Shown here: positions 46,409 to 58,451 of the stretch, piece by piece
Numbering within the stretch: position 1 is the first letter of the stretch
Layout: the number at the start of each line of letters is the position of its first letter
From: Galeopsis tetrahit
Lineage: Eukaryota; Streptophyta; Magnoliopsida; Lamiales; Lamiaceae
Assembly: GCA_963675135.1 (NCBI GenBank)
Contig: OY776119.1
Coordinates: 558,001-622,000, forward strand
Direction: 5' to 3'
Length of the DNA stretch: 64,000 bases
Made by a program: the position numbers and the translations under genes
Notes under the pieces: model-generated
The model's database searches: none
What the model was told of the DNA's origin: nothing
The model's input: the letters and a program-made list of their open reading frames with translations, nothing else

Positions 46409-46890
46409 CAACAAACTAGTTTAAAAAATATGCATTATTGTCGACAATAGTGCATATGGTCGACACCTATTTGCCGATAAGATTTCGAATTTTTTTAAAA
46501 AAGAATTTTAAAATTTCGACAAACCAGTGTCGAATAGATGCACTATTGTCGAAAATAATGCATCTATTCGACCCTAGTTTGTCGAAATTTAAAAAATTAA
46601 AAATTAAAAACCCTACTAGGGCTGGGCGGCAAGCCGCGACTGCGAACATGAAGGGGGAGGGAGAGGCAGCCGCAAAATGGATGCGGCGAGCAACTTGTAG
46701 GGTTGGGGATGTCGGTTGGGCACAAGAATGGAGGGAGATGGGCGGCGCCACGCGAATGGAAGGAGATGGGCGGCCGATTGATGCGTTGGTGGAGGGAGAT
46801 GGGCGGCCGCGAGGATGGTTTGGTGGAGGCGGATGGTTGAGTGGTGGGTGGCGCCGCGGCGGCGGGCTGGGGAAGAGGAAAGATCTCCAG
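46132..46890. mobile_element. Mutator-like element 2, right end missing
   Basis: The left end GGGCACAAGCTGTATACCCC resembles that of element 3. The order is as in elements 1 and 3: a TTTATTAATTTAATAATCAT block, AAACCCTAACCCTAA with CGCCGCTGCCACC, hairpins with GTCGAC, then a GC-rich tract with three near-copies of GGAGGGAGATGGGCGGC (46728-46810). The right terminus is not found. The tract passes directly into a LINE at about 46890. Confidence 0.68.
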
Positions 46891-49850
46891 CCGGTTGAAG
46901 CTAAATTCCTGTTCGCCAAGGGAACAGTTCCTGTTGTCAGGTTTAGATCGTATTTTGAGTCGAGTATCTTTACCCAAAATGAATTAGGTTCACCCCGAAT
47001 CCTCCATACCCACCTGCCAAGAAGAGATTTATTAAATAATTCAATATTTTTCACACCTAAGCCCCCATCTACCTTTGATCTACAAACATCGTTCCATGAA
47101 ACCCATGGGATTTTTGTAGAGTTCAATCCTCCCCCCAAAGAAAATTCCTTTGAAGTTTTATGATCTCACTCAATGCTTTTTTTGGGATTTGGTAGAAGGA
47201 TTGATAATAAATAGGTAACGAGGTGAGCACCGCGTTGAGAAGAGTAATTCTGCCCCTAGGGAGATTTGTCGGTCCTCCCAGGAATTAATTATGGTTTTCA
47301 CTTTCTGAATCACGTCCCTCCATGCGTCTAGCTTACGATGATTGATTCCAACTTGGATACTAAGAAATTTCAGTGGGGTAGAACCAACTCCACAACCAAG
47401 AAAAGTCGCTAGATCTCTTTGAATTTCAGAGTCCATGTTCATGCCAAGAATACTGCATTTGGAGTAATTGATTTTGAGGCCCGAGAGGCGTTCAAAATTA
47501 ATTAGCAAACTCTTTAGCGCCCATATATTCTATGTGGAGGCCTCACCCACTAATATTGTATCATCCGCGTACTGAAGGTGGGAGACCTGGATGTATTTTC
47601 GGCCAATTGATATGGGGTCGTAGAGCCCGGAGAGAGATGCTCTATTCATCAAGACGCTTAATCCGTCGGCTGGGATAATAAATAATAACGAGGAGAGAGG
47701 GTTCCCTTGTCTTAGACCGCGTTCCAGTTTGAATTCTTTGGAGGGACTGTCGTTAACTAAAACGGAGGTTGAGGCAGTTGAGATGCATTCGCATATCCAT
47801 TTACGCCATTTAGGGTCGAATCCCATACTTCCCATCATGTCATCGAGGAAATTCCAATCAATCGAGTCGAAGGCCTTAGCAAAGTCAATCTTGAATAATA
47901 GGCTTTCAGTTTTTTTCTTTTTTGCCTCATCGATGATTTCATTGAGAATATATGAGTACTCCATCCAAAATATGGCGTCCTTGAATGAATGCAAATTGAG
48001 CTTCAGAAATAACACTGCCAATGACCTTCGAAAGCCTGCGAGCCAACACTTTTGCTACTATTTTATAGTAGCAATTAATCATAGAAATAGGCCTGTAGTC
48101 CCCAATACAGGTTGCATTTTGTTTCTTTGGGATGAGAGTGATGAAGGATGGATTGAAGCCTTTGACGAATTTTCCATTTGAGTGGAATTCGTCGAATAGG
48201 TTCTGGAAGTCTTCTTTCAGGAATTCCCAGCTCTCTTTAATAAATGCGAATGTGAAGCCATCTGGTCCAGGGCTTTTGGAAGACTCGCAACTCCATACTG
48301 CGTCTTTGATTTCCGAGGCTGTGAAGGGCTCAATGAGCATGTTGTTATCGAGGTTATCCACTTTGAGAAGGCAGAAATCTGGTGGGATTCTTGGCCGAAT
48401 GACGTCAGGGGCCTGGAAATGTCTCCTGAAGTGTTCGTAGACTTCATTTCCGAGGGGGAAGAGAGCCATACACCATCAAAATTTAGGTGTGCCAAGTCAT
48501 TAATCTTTCTCCGGGCATTGATACATTTATGGAAGAATTTGGTGCCTTGAGCCATTGGTTCCTTGCCTTTTGTCTCAAGAAGCTTTGCCTCGTACCATAA
48601 TCAGAGGCTAAGTCATTCATGATTCTTCTTCGCCGTTCAATTTCATCATCCTCTAGACCGAATATGTCGTCAATAATATCCAATTCAAGAAGATTCTGCT
48701 TGTTCTCTTCAATTTTTCGATCTAGGTCCCCAATAGTCCGCTTGATCCAATCCCGAAAATAAATTTTTGCCTTTTTTAATTTTTCTTTAATTACAAAGCT
48801 GCTTCTTCCTTCTACTTGATTATTTTTCCACATCTCTTCAGTAAATCCCTTGAATGAAGGGTGTTGGGACCAAGCATTGAAGAAACAGAATGGTTTTGGT
48901 CCCCAATTAATTTTCTGATCCTCCAAAACAAGTGGGCAGTGATCTGAGATGGATCTCGGGAGGCCCGTGAGGCGAGTGGGTGGGTCAGCCAGAATCCATT
49001 CTTCGTTAAGTAGCACCCGGTCTAGTTTACTCTTGCAAGAGCCATTGGCTCGATACCAAGTGTAGCTTCGTCGGGTGAGCGGGATTTCAAAGAGATTAGC
49101 AGTGTTAATGAATTGGTCGAAGTCCTCCATTTCTCTCCTGTTGATAAGTCCGAATCTCCCAACTCTCTCATTCTGGTATCTAATTGCGTTAAAGTCGCCT
49201 GCAATGCAGATTTGCTTCCCACTGTTCTGCTGTATTACGAGGCTTAAAATGTCCAATAATTCGCGTTTCTCACGGGAATGGCAAGGGGCGTATATGTTTA
49301 TGAGGCATATATCCACCTAGTCTTTGTTACGAATAGCATTGACCACCAGGAGACCACTTGAGTGCCAAGCGCTAACACATTGCAAGTAATTTGCATCCCT
49401 AAAGGTTGCGATACCCCCCGATCTACCCTCGGATGGTCGAGATACAAAACCACATTTCTTGTTGCCCCAAATTCCTATGGCCACTGAAATATCCACATTT
49501 TCTATTTTTGTTTCTTGTATGAAACATACTTCTGTTTTATTTTTCAGTATCAACTCTCGAACTTCGTTTCTTTTTACTCCACTACTCAAACCTCTTACGT
49601 TATAGCTGAGTAAACGCATTGAAAGTTTACACGCCTGATGCAAGAAAACTTGGAGGTTTCATCCACACTTCAGGCTTATGCCTGTCGTGCCTTTGATCGA
49701 GCCTTCCTTTGGACACTTATGTCCCAACTGGCCCCCAAACAACCTTATTTTTCCTCTGTTTCGGTGTCATTTTCGTTCGCCATGTCTTTAGCGAAAGCAT
49801 CCCACTCTGCTTTGGCCAACTTTTTCTTAATTCTTGGGGTAAGGTATTAT
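46890..49850 (-). pseudogene. L1-type LINE, endonuclease and reverse transcriptase
   Basis: On the minus strand the endonuclease begins near 49620 (RLLSYNVRGLSS, FIQETKIENV), meets a TAG at 49317-49319, and continues with INIYAPC, CIAGDFNAIR, YTWYRANG, DRVLLNEEW and SDHCPLV. After a frameshift near 48500 the RT follows: SKSPGPDGFTFAFIKESWE, LIPKKQNA, GDYRPISMIN, AFIQGRHILDG, then (new frame) KIDFAKAFDSIDWNFLDDM, GLRQGNPLSSLLFI and the catalytic QYADDTI. A stop at about 47530 and another shift precede GGGLNSTKIPWVSWNDVCRS. The zf-RVT end and poly(A) are missing at 46890, where the Mutator-like element begins. 49650-49850 (KKKLAKAEWDAFAKDMANE) may be the end of ORF1. At least four lesions make it inactive. 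Confidence 0.9.
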
Positions 49851-50045
49851 TTGGCTTGATGTAATAATGTGTTTTCCAGGACTGTTGTCTACATTATAAA
49901 TCACTTACGACATTAATAAGTCTCCCTTTGAAGTACTATTATTATGGTTAATTCTTTTAAAGTACTCCCTCCGTCCCATATTAATCTTCATAGGTATCTA
50001 GATGGGCACGAGTTTTGAAGGGTAATTTTGTAAAATTTTATGTAT
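49850..50045 (+). other. WSD 3' flank relic and half Stowaway-like MITE
   Basis: TTTGGCTTGATGTAATAATG begins the same 3' flank that follows genes D and E, but no exon precedes it. At 49965 a Stowaway-like left end (CTCCCTCCGTCCCATATTAA) starts and is cut near 50045 by a LINE fragment. Confidence 0.65.
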
Positions 50046-50400
50046 AAAGTAAACAACAAGTCTGACTACTCTTGGTTCAAGAGCCCGATGCCATATGCTG
50101 CATTAAACCTGCCCCATACTTCCTTCAACATTCAGGCCTCCTGGGAGGTAAGCGTAAGAAATTCTTGTTGGAGTGCATTTGGTCATGTGTTGTATGGTTC
50201 ATTTGGAAAGTCGGAAATAATTCAATTTTTTTAGGAGGGAGATCAACCCACAAAGAACATTTGAGCTCATTTACCTAATACCTCACAAGTGTTTAGGCGT
50301 TGATTGACTTAACATTGGCTTGTAATACTTGAACGATCGATATTAATCCGAGCACAACTTAGCTTGTTCTCGGATTTATATTAATATATTTTCTCCTTTC
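50045..50400 (+). pseudogene. LINE zf-RVT end and tail
   Basis: The plus strand encodes a LINE C-terminus, GKRKKFLLECIWSCVVWFIW then KVGNNSIFLGG, followed by the tail with GCTTGTAATACTTGAACGAT. It is opposite in strand to the LINE at 46890-49850, so it is a separate insertion. Confidence 0.72.
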
Positions 50401-51720
50401 ATGGAAATAAATATGCAAGTGTCAAGCATGCTTTGTTGATTTTATTAAGAAAGAAAAAAGCAAAGCATATTAAATTAAATGGAAATGATTAAGAGAGGAA
50501 CGGGAGCGCAGCTGGCGCCGTCCAATCATTTTCACGTTTTTTCTTTGTCAAATTTCACCATTTTCGAAGGGGCAAAGTGAAAAATTCGACCTTCCAAACT
50601 ATGTAAGGGGTTTTCATTCAGATTTTGATCGAGGAGGTTCATTTTGCTTTAATTCAATTTTCATTTCTTAGATAAATTAGCTCATATTAGAAAATCATGA
50701 AGATGAAAATTTGAGCAGCCTCATCTCATGATCAGTAAGAATAGACTGATTGTGGATCAACCTAGAATCTTCTACATGTATCTTTACCAATCCATCCAAT
50801 ATTCATAACAGGAGATTCGTTCACCGGATTGTTAATCGATGTTATGTTCTTCAAGACAACCATGAATGCGGTATGTTTTAACATCTTTTTGAGTTTATAT
50901 GACAAGGCATGAAATTCAGATCAGTTATTTCATACTCGATTTGAGATATAAAACCTCGTTCGAGCTTGGTTTGAATCAGGCTCGAGCTGAGTAAGCACAA
51001 AAATTGTTAAGTGTCAAACTTTTCGAGCTTAACATAAATAGTTTGACACTTTACAGTTTTTGTACTTACTGTGCTCGAGTTGTTAAAAAATTGTTAAATG
51101 TCAAAAACTTGTTTTTGGATGTATTGAAACTCATTTAATCTTTTACTCGATTAAAAATATCAAACGAGATCAAGCATAAAACTCAATATGTGTCTAGCTT
51201 GTAACAGATGCGAGATATTAATTGGAACAGATGAGAAATATTAACAACATAGGAATGCAAATGCTCGAAATTGATAAATTTAATCCAATTTTTTTGCAAT
51301 TACATTTAACTTTTTTGAGATCAAAATAGAACAAATTGCGAAAAAAATGAAACTAAATTAGTACATTTAACATTTTTGAGACCATTTCAAAAAAGGTAGA
51401 AAATTATGGGACTAATTAAATTTGGCTACTATATATCTCTCATAATTTGTCTACTTTTCAAATTTGGTCCATAGAAAAAGTATACCTTTTCTTTTAGTCT
51501 GAATATTAAAAAGTTATTCAAATTTAACCCGGGCCAAGTTCGTTGATAATTAAAATCAATGTCATTTTGTCGAGCCATATTTGGATAGCAGGCATTTATG
51601 GTTTATCATGTGTATGTATCTAGTCATGTGTGGTAGCTGTTCAATTATATATGGCATATATAGTTCCATATATATTTGGTTGGTGGTATCATTATTTTGG
51701 TTGGTGGTATATCGATTAGT
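50400..51720 (+). repeat. Segmental duplicate of the 22.9-24.2 kb block
   Basis: It has the same order as the first block: GTCAAGCATGCTTTGTTGAT, the relic WSD exon 2 end, the AGTAAGCACAAAAATTG hairpin (50990-51071), a GTCCC-type remnant (51285-51410) and the GTCGAGCCAT block. Confidence 0.8.
50755..50905 (+). pseudogene. WSD1-type relic, end of exon 2
   Basis: GGAGATTCGTTCACCGGATT GTTAATCG and the following donor-side GTATGTTTTAACATC correspond to the end of exon 2 (RRFVHRIVN). It is shorter than the sister relic at 23155-23345 and shares its missing codon. There are no other exons. Confidence 0.72.
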
Positions 51721-52486
51721 TGTCAAAGGATTCCACCAGCGCCCGAGAATTGACTACTTGAAACATTTAGTCCTGTGGTTAAACCAGTAACAGTTTGCCT
51801 CGTACTCAGTAATATTGCATTTGTCTCCCGAAAATGGCCACTTAGACAGTTTGATGTCAATAATGCCTTTCTCCATGACACTTTATCCGATGAGGTATAC
51901 GTGATTCAGCCTCCAAACTTTGTTGACAAAACTTTTGCTTCATACATATGCAAACTTCGGAAACCAATTTACAGTCTCAAGCAAGCACCTTGAACCTGGT
52001 ACTACGCCCTTCGTTCGTTTCTATCAGGTATTGGTTAACCCCACCAAATCGGATGAATCTCTCTTTGTCTAAAATAAAGACGCGCGAAGTCAGTGCATAT
52101 TTCTTAATTAGTACATATATATGCTCGAATTCAGTCTTTCACTCACGAATGAAGCACATTGCCATTGATTTTCATTTTGTTCGTCACCTAGTCAAATCAT
52201 CTCAATTGTACAAGTCTAGCTCTCACGCCTCATCCGCTCATCGATCAATTAGTCGATGCCCTCACCAAAGCACTATCTCGGCCTCGTCTACAACTTCTTA
52301 TGGTCAATATTGGCCCCACCAACGGTGCTCCATATTGAGGGGGTGTATTAGAAATAATATAGAAAATATTATTTGTTACTTTCATATCTTTTCTTCTATT
52401 CCATATATTTTCATATATGGCAAGTTGACCATATATATTCATTAAGTCAATATATATACAATATTGTATTTGTATATATCCTAACA
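51720..52486 (+). pseudogene. Copia RT/RNase H remnant with 3' LTR
   Basis: The plus-strand frames give WPLRQFDVNNAFLHDTLSDE, QPPNFVDKTFASYICKL and KPIYSLKQAP, then FHSRMKHIAIDFHFVRHLV, with many lesions. It ends with a purine tract and an LTR at 52346-52486. This is the uninterrupted partner of 24160-28729: at the site where that copy holds a 3.8-kb Ty3-type element, this copy reads straight through. Confidence 0.82.
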
Positions 52487-52489
52487 GGT

Positions 52490-53285
52490 AGGTCTCATCA
52501 ACATGTTTTTATGTCTATTTTTTCAATATCAATTTGGTAATTTTTCTATTAAAGTTGACCCTAACGTTATAAGCTCTATTTGGCTAACATATAAAAAACC
52601 ACTTTTTTAAGAGATTGAGTTTCAAAAAGAAACAGTCAACGTACAATCACAATGGGTGAACTTATAATTCGGACTCAAAGAAAATAATTCAACGGCCCCG
52701 CAACAAACAAACAACCAACTAAATAAAGACTGGGTCTTGTGTGCACTCATTCACTTGAATTCATTTAATTTTTGGGTATATAGGATAAATAATTCACTTT
52801 ATTAACAAGTAACATAGCAACCTAAATAGAATGACATTTTTGGGCGGGTCCGGAGCGGGCCAAGTGCATATATGCATTTGAGTGAAATGAATAGCGCCAG
52901 TCAGTAGTAGTACTACCCTGAAATCACTCTCCAGCTTATCCATGTGATTCATTTATTTAATGAGGGCCCATATTTAATTTATTTGACCTACTTGCCTCAC
53001 CCATCATTTCAGAATGCTTAATTGCATTATATTTAAAACTATTAAACTATCATTAAAATTGTACTTTACTGAATTATTTTTTCATTAAACTATACAAATA
53101 ATATCAATATATTACAAAAAAAAAAAATCACTAAACTAAAATTTCAGGTCAAATTTCACATAATTTTTCATGTATGTCGCAAGTGATTTTTTTTAAATGG
53201 GTATATTCATCAAATATTACTAATATATACTCAATTAATCACAAAAAAATTCCCCCTCGATCACCATTACGGCAACTGATATTAA
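52490..53285 (+). repeat. Duplicated intergenic module
   Basis: Matches 28740-29010 and 29340-29700. No gene. Confidence 0.75.
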
Positions 53286-53810
53286 GTATATAATTTCCAA
53301 CTATATATGTATACAGTTTTGATTATTTAAACATATATATTACTTACTCCCTCTGTCCCATAACGGTTTGGACACTTACTTTATTTGTCCGTCTCACAAT
53401 TGTTTGCACACCTTAAAAATAAAACTCCTCCATAAATCACACCCTCACAAAATTCACATATTTACACAAAATTCTATTACTTTTACACTTATTTCAATCA
53501 TTATCTTTACTTTATTCATATAACTTTACAAAATTACCCCTCAACACTCCACTCATTATTCATTTTTCTTAATAAGTGTGTCCACTTTGTAGTGCAAACA
53601 CTTTCGAACGGATGGAGTATATAATTTTGCTAGTATATGTCCAAAATAATTTTATTTATTTAATCAATTATTATGATACGTAAATTAGAGTGAGTGTACG
53701 GTGGTCAACTGCGTAAAAGAGTGTCACATGGGAGAGGTTGTACGTACATGTCAGCCTATAAAAATTAAAGCAATATAGTACAAACAAATAGTTATGATCA
53801 AACCTAACCC

Positions 53811-53848
<38 letters not shown>

Positions 53849-53850
53849 TT
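53286..53850 (-). repeat. Inverted upstream module of gene E
   Basis: TTATGATCAAACCTAACCCT (53796-53815), the GTACGGTGGTCAACTGCGTA area (53696-53715) and GTTTTGATTATTTAAACATA (53315-53335) are the reverse complements of blocks that lie upstream of A, B, C and D in the other orientation, and their order is reversed too. A Stowaway-like MITE (53347-53617) lies inside. Confidence 0.8.
53347..53617. mobile_element. Stowaway-like MITE
   Basis: Ends CTCCCTCTGTCCCATAACGG and GAACGGATGGAG, with TA on both sides. Confidence 0.8.
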
Positions 53851-53864
53851 TACACAAAATTCTA

Positions 53865-54143
53865 CTCCCTCCATTTCAGGATTACTTGCACGGTTTGATC
53901 GGCACGTTTATTAAGAAAAATGAATTTAGTGGTTGGTGATATAGGATAAATGAGGGGTATTTTAGGTGATTTGGTGAGGTATAAAGTAAAATGTATGTAA
54001 AAAAATGGTGACAATTTTGAAAATAAAATGATGTTGAGAAGGTATTAATTAATTTTGTGGGATATTTTCATATTAAGAATGTGCAAGTAATTTTGGGACG
54101 TGCAAATAAGAAAAGTGTGCAAGTAATCACGGGACGGAGGGAG
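53865..54143. mobile_element. Stowaway-like MITE
   Basis: Ends CTCCCTCCATTTCAGGATTA and ATCACGGGACGGAGGGAG, flanked by TA. A close relative is at 55041-55336. Confidence 0.85.
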
Positions 54144-54321
54144 TATTTTTTTTGTTTTCAATTTACTCCGTATCACTTTTTTTAGTTTTCAAAACTTTTA
54201 TAAAACAGGACAAATATTGGGTGATAAATCTTTGGATCAAGTTTGCTAATAATTCAGGGCTAACTGGCCCTTATGCTTTTTTCGCCATTTTAAGAAGGCA
54301 TTTTCATCAAACTGTATACTA

Positions 54322-54582
54322 CTCCCTCCATACAACTGTAAGTTTCACACTTTATTTTTATGGAATTCTCATTATAAGTTTCTCATTCTATTTGACATAT
54401 TATTTTCTCTCTCCCAATTACATTACTTATACTTTATCTATTATTTTATTTTACTACATCTCACACTCATCAATTATTTTCTCTTTCCCCATCACATCAC
54501 TTGTACTACATATATTATTTTATTATATTTCTTAATCAAAACACCATAAAGAAAGGGGAAACTTATACCGGGACGGAGGGAG
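54322..54582. mobile_element. Stowaway-like MITE
   Basis: Ends CTCCCTCCATACAACTGTAA and TATACCGGGACGGAGGGAG, with TA on both sides. Confidence 0.85.
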
Positions 54583-54686
54583 TACTAATTAATTAAGTGC
54601 GAACCCTTTTTCTCTCCACCATACATTCAATCCATCTACTTTATTTACTTTGTTCATAAAAGTTTACAAAATTACACATCAACACT

Positions 54687-54790
54687 CACTACAAGAAAAT
54701 CGACTTTTAGTGATAGCTAGCATCTTTTAATTATTGTTTCTCTAGCTAAAAGCTTTTAGTAACAGGAATTTGAGAATTAATGACAAGTAC
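54687..54790. mobile_element. CACTA-type end, partner end not found
   Basis: CACTACAAGAAAATCGACTT followed by TTAGTGATAG resembles the start of the 10856-11004 CACTA MITE family. No matching GTAGTG end was found downstream. Confidence 0.45.
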
Positions 54791-55040
54791 TTTCATCATT
54801 ACACATTTTTTTTAAACTATGTGCCCAAAATTACCCGTAAACTTTTCGTAATAATTATAGGGAGTAGGTGGATTCAACTACCTACAAATGTGGATTCATT
54901 TGGTCGTATATATCTAGCTAACTGCATTAAATATGTCTGATGGAATAAAAACCCACCTAAATAAACAACACGACAAAAGTTCTAAAATTTAATCATTTTA
55001 ACCCAAGAATATATTTTTCATTTAATGTTGCAAAATACTA

Positions 55041-55336
55041 CTCCCTCCATCCCGGAATTACTTGCATAGTTTGACCGACACGTTGTTTAAGAAAAGTGAA
55101 TTTAGTGGTTGATGATGTAAGATAAATGAGGGGTATTTTAGATAATTTGATGATGTGTAAAGTGGATTTGATGATGTGTAAAGTGAAATGTATGGAAAAA
55201 ATGAGTGGCTAATTTAAAAATAAAATGATGTTGTGAGGTTATTAATTTTGTGGGGTATTTTCATATTAAGAGTGTACAAATAATTTTGGGACGTCCCAAT
55301 AAGGAAAGTGTGCAAGTAATCACGGTATGGAGGGAG
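55041..55336. mobile_element. Stowaway-like MITE
   Basis: Ends CTCCCTCCATCCCGGAATTA and ATCACGGTATGGAGGGAG, with TA on both sides. It lies about 200 bp upstream of gene E. It contains a short tandem duplication (GATTTGATGATGTGTAAAGTG type). Confidence 0.85.
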
Positions 55337-55459
55337 TATGAGAGATCAATAATCCACAGTTGCCAGCTAGCAGTTTTATTTCCTTAATTAATAGTGTAAA
55401 TATAGTTCTCAATAATAAAATCCCAAAAAAGCATGAAACAGTAGTACCGAGTTTGTCAA

Positions 55460-55470
55460 CTATATATATG
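55460..55470 (+). promoter_or_regulatory. Probable TATA region of gene E
   Basis: CTATATATATG lies about 70 bp before the start codon, followed by GGGCTCATTCGTTC, the shared block with two changes. Confidence 0.4.
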
Positions 55471-55535
55471 TATGTATGGGCTCATTCGTTCATACAACAA
55501 AATTATCCATGAAAATTAATACTAATAACAAAAAA

Positions 55536-58451
55536 ATGGCAAAAGAAGAAGAAGGAGAGCCAGCTAGCCCTAATGCCCGAATGCTGCATGCAAAAGAATT
55601 CAATATGTGTATAATGGCAGAGTTAGGTTTCAAGACAATGGTCGATCTCACTTTATGCAAGAAGATCTTGGAGCAAACTCTCCTCAAGCATCCTCGTTTC
55701 TCGTGCATCCTCGTAAGTTCTGTGTAAATCAGTTTTACCGTGCAAGAGATTTGCATTTTGTATGTATTTAATTTTGTTCAGTTTTTTATATTTATGTTTT
55801 TGCAGAGATAAAAGTCAATTTAGTACCAGTTTAGTTCCATTTTTTTGCAAATGTCAAATGTCTGGATCAGATACGCGGGACTTCAAAAAAAATAAATGTT
55901 TAATGCATTTACTTATTATAAGAAATAACCAAGTTGTAGGACGGATTTGACTTTAATTTCATATTTTATTTTATTTTATCAGTACATGATACTTAGCGAA
56001 TATCACATTTTTATTTTTTTAAATAATGAAGGTCGAGAAGAAGGGGAAATGTTGGTGGAAACGAACACACGTAGATCCCGACAACCATATTATTTTTCCG
56101 TATTTGGATCCTGATATGGAAAACCCTGATGAATTTGTGGAGGACTTCACATCGAATCTGTCGAAAATACCCCTGGACATGACAAAGCCACCTTGGGAAT
56201 TCCACATTCTTAATGTAAAAACATCAAACGCAAAGGCTGTTGTAATATTCAAACTTCATCATTCACTGGGAGATGGAGTGTCTCTCATCTCTGTGTTACT
56301 TGCGTGTACTAGAAAAATCTCTGATCCTGAGTCTTTACCTGTTATACCCTTGTCAAAGAAACAGAAGCATGTTTCTGATAAGAGGTTGATGATAAGGTTT
56401 TTTGTCTTGGTTTGGACAATCCTTTTGGTTATTTTCTACACTTTTGTTGATATTACAATGAATATTGCTACGATTATGTTCTTCAAAGATGGAGGGACTC
56501 CGATTAAAGCAAGTGGAGGAGCCGAGCTTACTTATAAGAGATTCGTTCATCGGATTGTTAATCTTGATGATGTTAAGCTCGTCAAGACAGCCATGAATGT
56601 GGTATGTTAATTCTACAACCTTTATGAGCTTATATTCTCATGCATGAAATTGAAAACGAGTTATTTCATACTCGACTTTAGATATAAAACCTCGTTCGAT
56701 TTAAGATATTTTTATGTTTCGTAAAGGTTGTAGAACTTAAGTCGTGTACCAAAATTGACATTAGAGATGGACCAAAATCATACTGAAACCTTTTATAGAG
56801 TGGTTCGATTTTTGTTAGTGATTTTCAAAACCGAAATCGGATGTTAATTAACTAGAGGTTCAATTTATTTATTTTATATAAAAATTTATATAATAAAGGA
56901 CTCAATCTTGAAAATTAAAATGAAATCAACGAACCGGTGGTTCAAAAACCGAACTAAAAAAATACAAAACAAAGATTAACACTCTAAAAGCATCAAAATT
57001 GAACAAAATATTAATTAAAATACAGAACTAAAATTAGACCCGACCTAAATTATAGGACGATTCTTGATATTAACTCTCTATATAGAATGTATAAACTTTT
57101 CCTATCCGTGTTTTTAAATGTGAAGATTCTGACATTGTTAAATATACTATATGTTTGAAGAGCATAAATGATGTTTTAGTTGGAGTCACTGAAGCTGGTC
57201 TCACTCGCTATATCAACACAAGTAACGGTGAATTTTTTTCCAATTATTTATGATTTTAATTGCCTTATTATTATTTTTAATTCTTGAAATTAATTGATTA
57301 TTTACTTAGTGTATGTCTCCATATTGAGCGCAGAAAAAGATGGAGAAAATATTATTGGTGGGAAAATCATAAAGAAACCACGACTTAGATCAGTTGTTGT
57401 GTTTAACCTAAGACCAACTCCAACAATTGAGGTAATATCATATATATCTCTCTTTTAATTAAGGGAAAATTTCTTATAAATGCCAAATTTGTGTGTTGAG
57501 GCTAGCTAAAATTAGATACTTAATTTATTTAATACGTACAGAATATGTTCGAGATGATGGAGAAGGGGGAGTTAAATGGCATGTGGGGAAATGCATTTGG
57601 CCTCGTTCTTCTTCCCTTCACCATTTCTCCGCAAGACAATGTCTTAACTCACATTCGTCGAGCAAAATCGAACATGGATCGAAAGAAACTCTCACTCGGA
57701 CACACAATTGTTTCCTTTTCAACCAAGATAGTAATGTCCTTGTTTGGAACCAAGGTACCAACTACCAATTAATTCATGTGGAAGACATTGATGTATTTAA
57801 CTTTTTTGGTATCAAAACAGAATAAATTGTAAATAAATGAGACTGAATTGATACATTTAATTTTTTTTGGACCATTTTAGAAAAGGTTAAAAGTTATGAG
57901 ACTAAATTAATTTTATCCCTGAAAAAAAAAATGTTTTCTAGAAGGTTAAAAGTTATGAGACTAAATTAATTTTATCCCTCAAAAAAAAATGTTTTCTAGC
58001 CATTTTCAAGATAAATGACTATAATACCCTTGTTACAAAAAATGTTGACAGTCAGCAGCTAAGGTGCTGAAGTCAATGCTGGAGAGTACGACTTTGACTT
58101 TCTCGAACGTAATGGGCCCACAAGAAGAGGTCCAATTAGGTGGACACCCTTTGGCTTACATTGCACCTTCTGTCTATAATTATCCACAAGTAAGTCCAAC
58201 CATATTTAATTATTTTTATTTTTCCAAATATTGATATTATATATATATTTTTAATTAATTATTTTTGTAAATTTTGACTCATGCAGTCACTGACCATCCA
58301 TTTCCAAAGCTATGCTGGGAAGCTTATAATTTCAATTGGTGTTGATGAAAAATTGATCCCAAATCCTCATCAACTTTGCGATGATTTTGTTAAATCTCTT
58401 GAAGATATGAAGGAAGCAGTAATAAAAAGGGCTTCTCAAGGATGGTCATAA
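55536..58451 (+). CDS. WSD1-like: WSD1-type wax ester synthase/diacylglycerol acyltransferase, gene E
   Basis: Exons: 55536-55712, 56032-56601, 57161-57227, 57334-57431, 57542-57754, 58052-58189, 58287-58451. All join in frame with standard borders to about 475 residues. HHSLGDG lies at about residues 135-141; the hydrophobic stretch FFVLVWTILLVIFYTFVDIT is at about 179-199. Exon 6 gives NVMGPQEEV and exon 7 SYAGKLIISIGVDEKLIPNP. The role is as for the family (wax ester or triacylglycerol synthesis at the ER, substrate unknown). Exon 3 reads NTSNG where A, C and D have a TRYG ending. Near the end one small deletion changes the last residues to KRASQGWS, so the protein is a few residues shorter than D. 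Both changes may be neutral. The start follows the shared MAKE. Confidence 0.9.
57780..58005. repeat. GTCCC-type MITE remnant and tandem duplication in intron 5 of gene E
   Basis: Part of a GTCCC-type element (TTTAACTTTTTTGGTATCAA to ATGAGACTAAATTAA) is followed by a duplicated unit of about 64 bases containing AAGGTTAAAAGTTATGAGAC and TGTTTTCTAG. It lengthens the intron but leaves the acceptor intact. Confidence 0.7.

Noticed and set aside
46438..47163. 241-residue plus-strand frame
   Set aside because: It crosses the junction of a Mutator-like element and the antisense of a LINE, so it is a chance frame.
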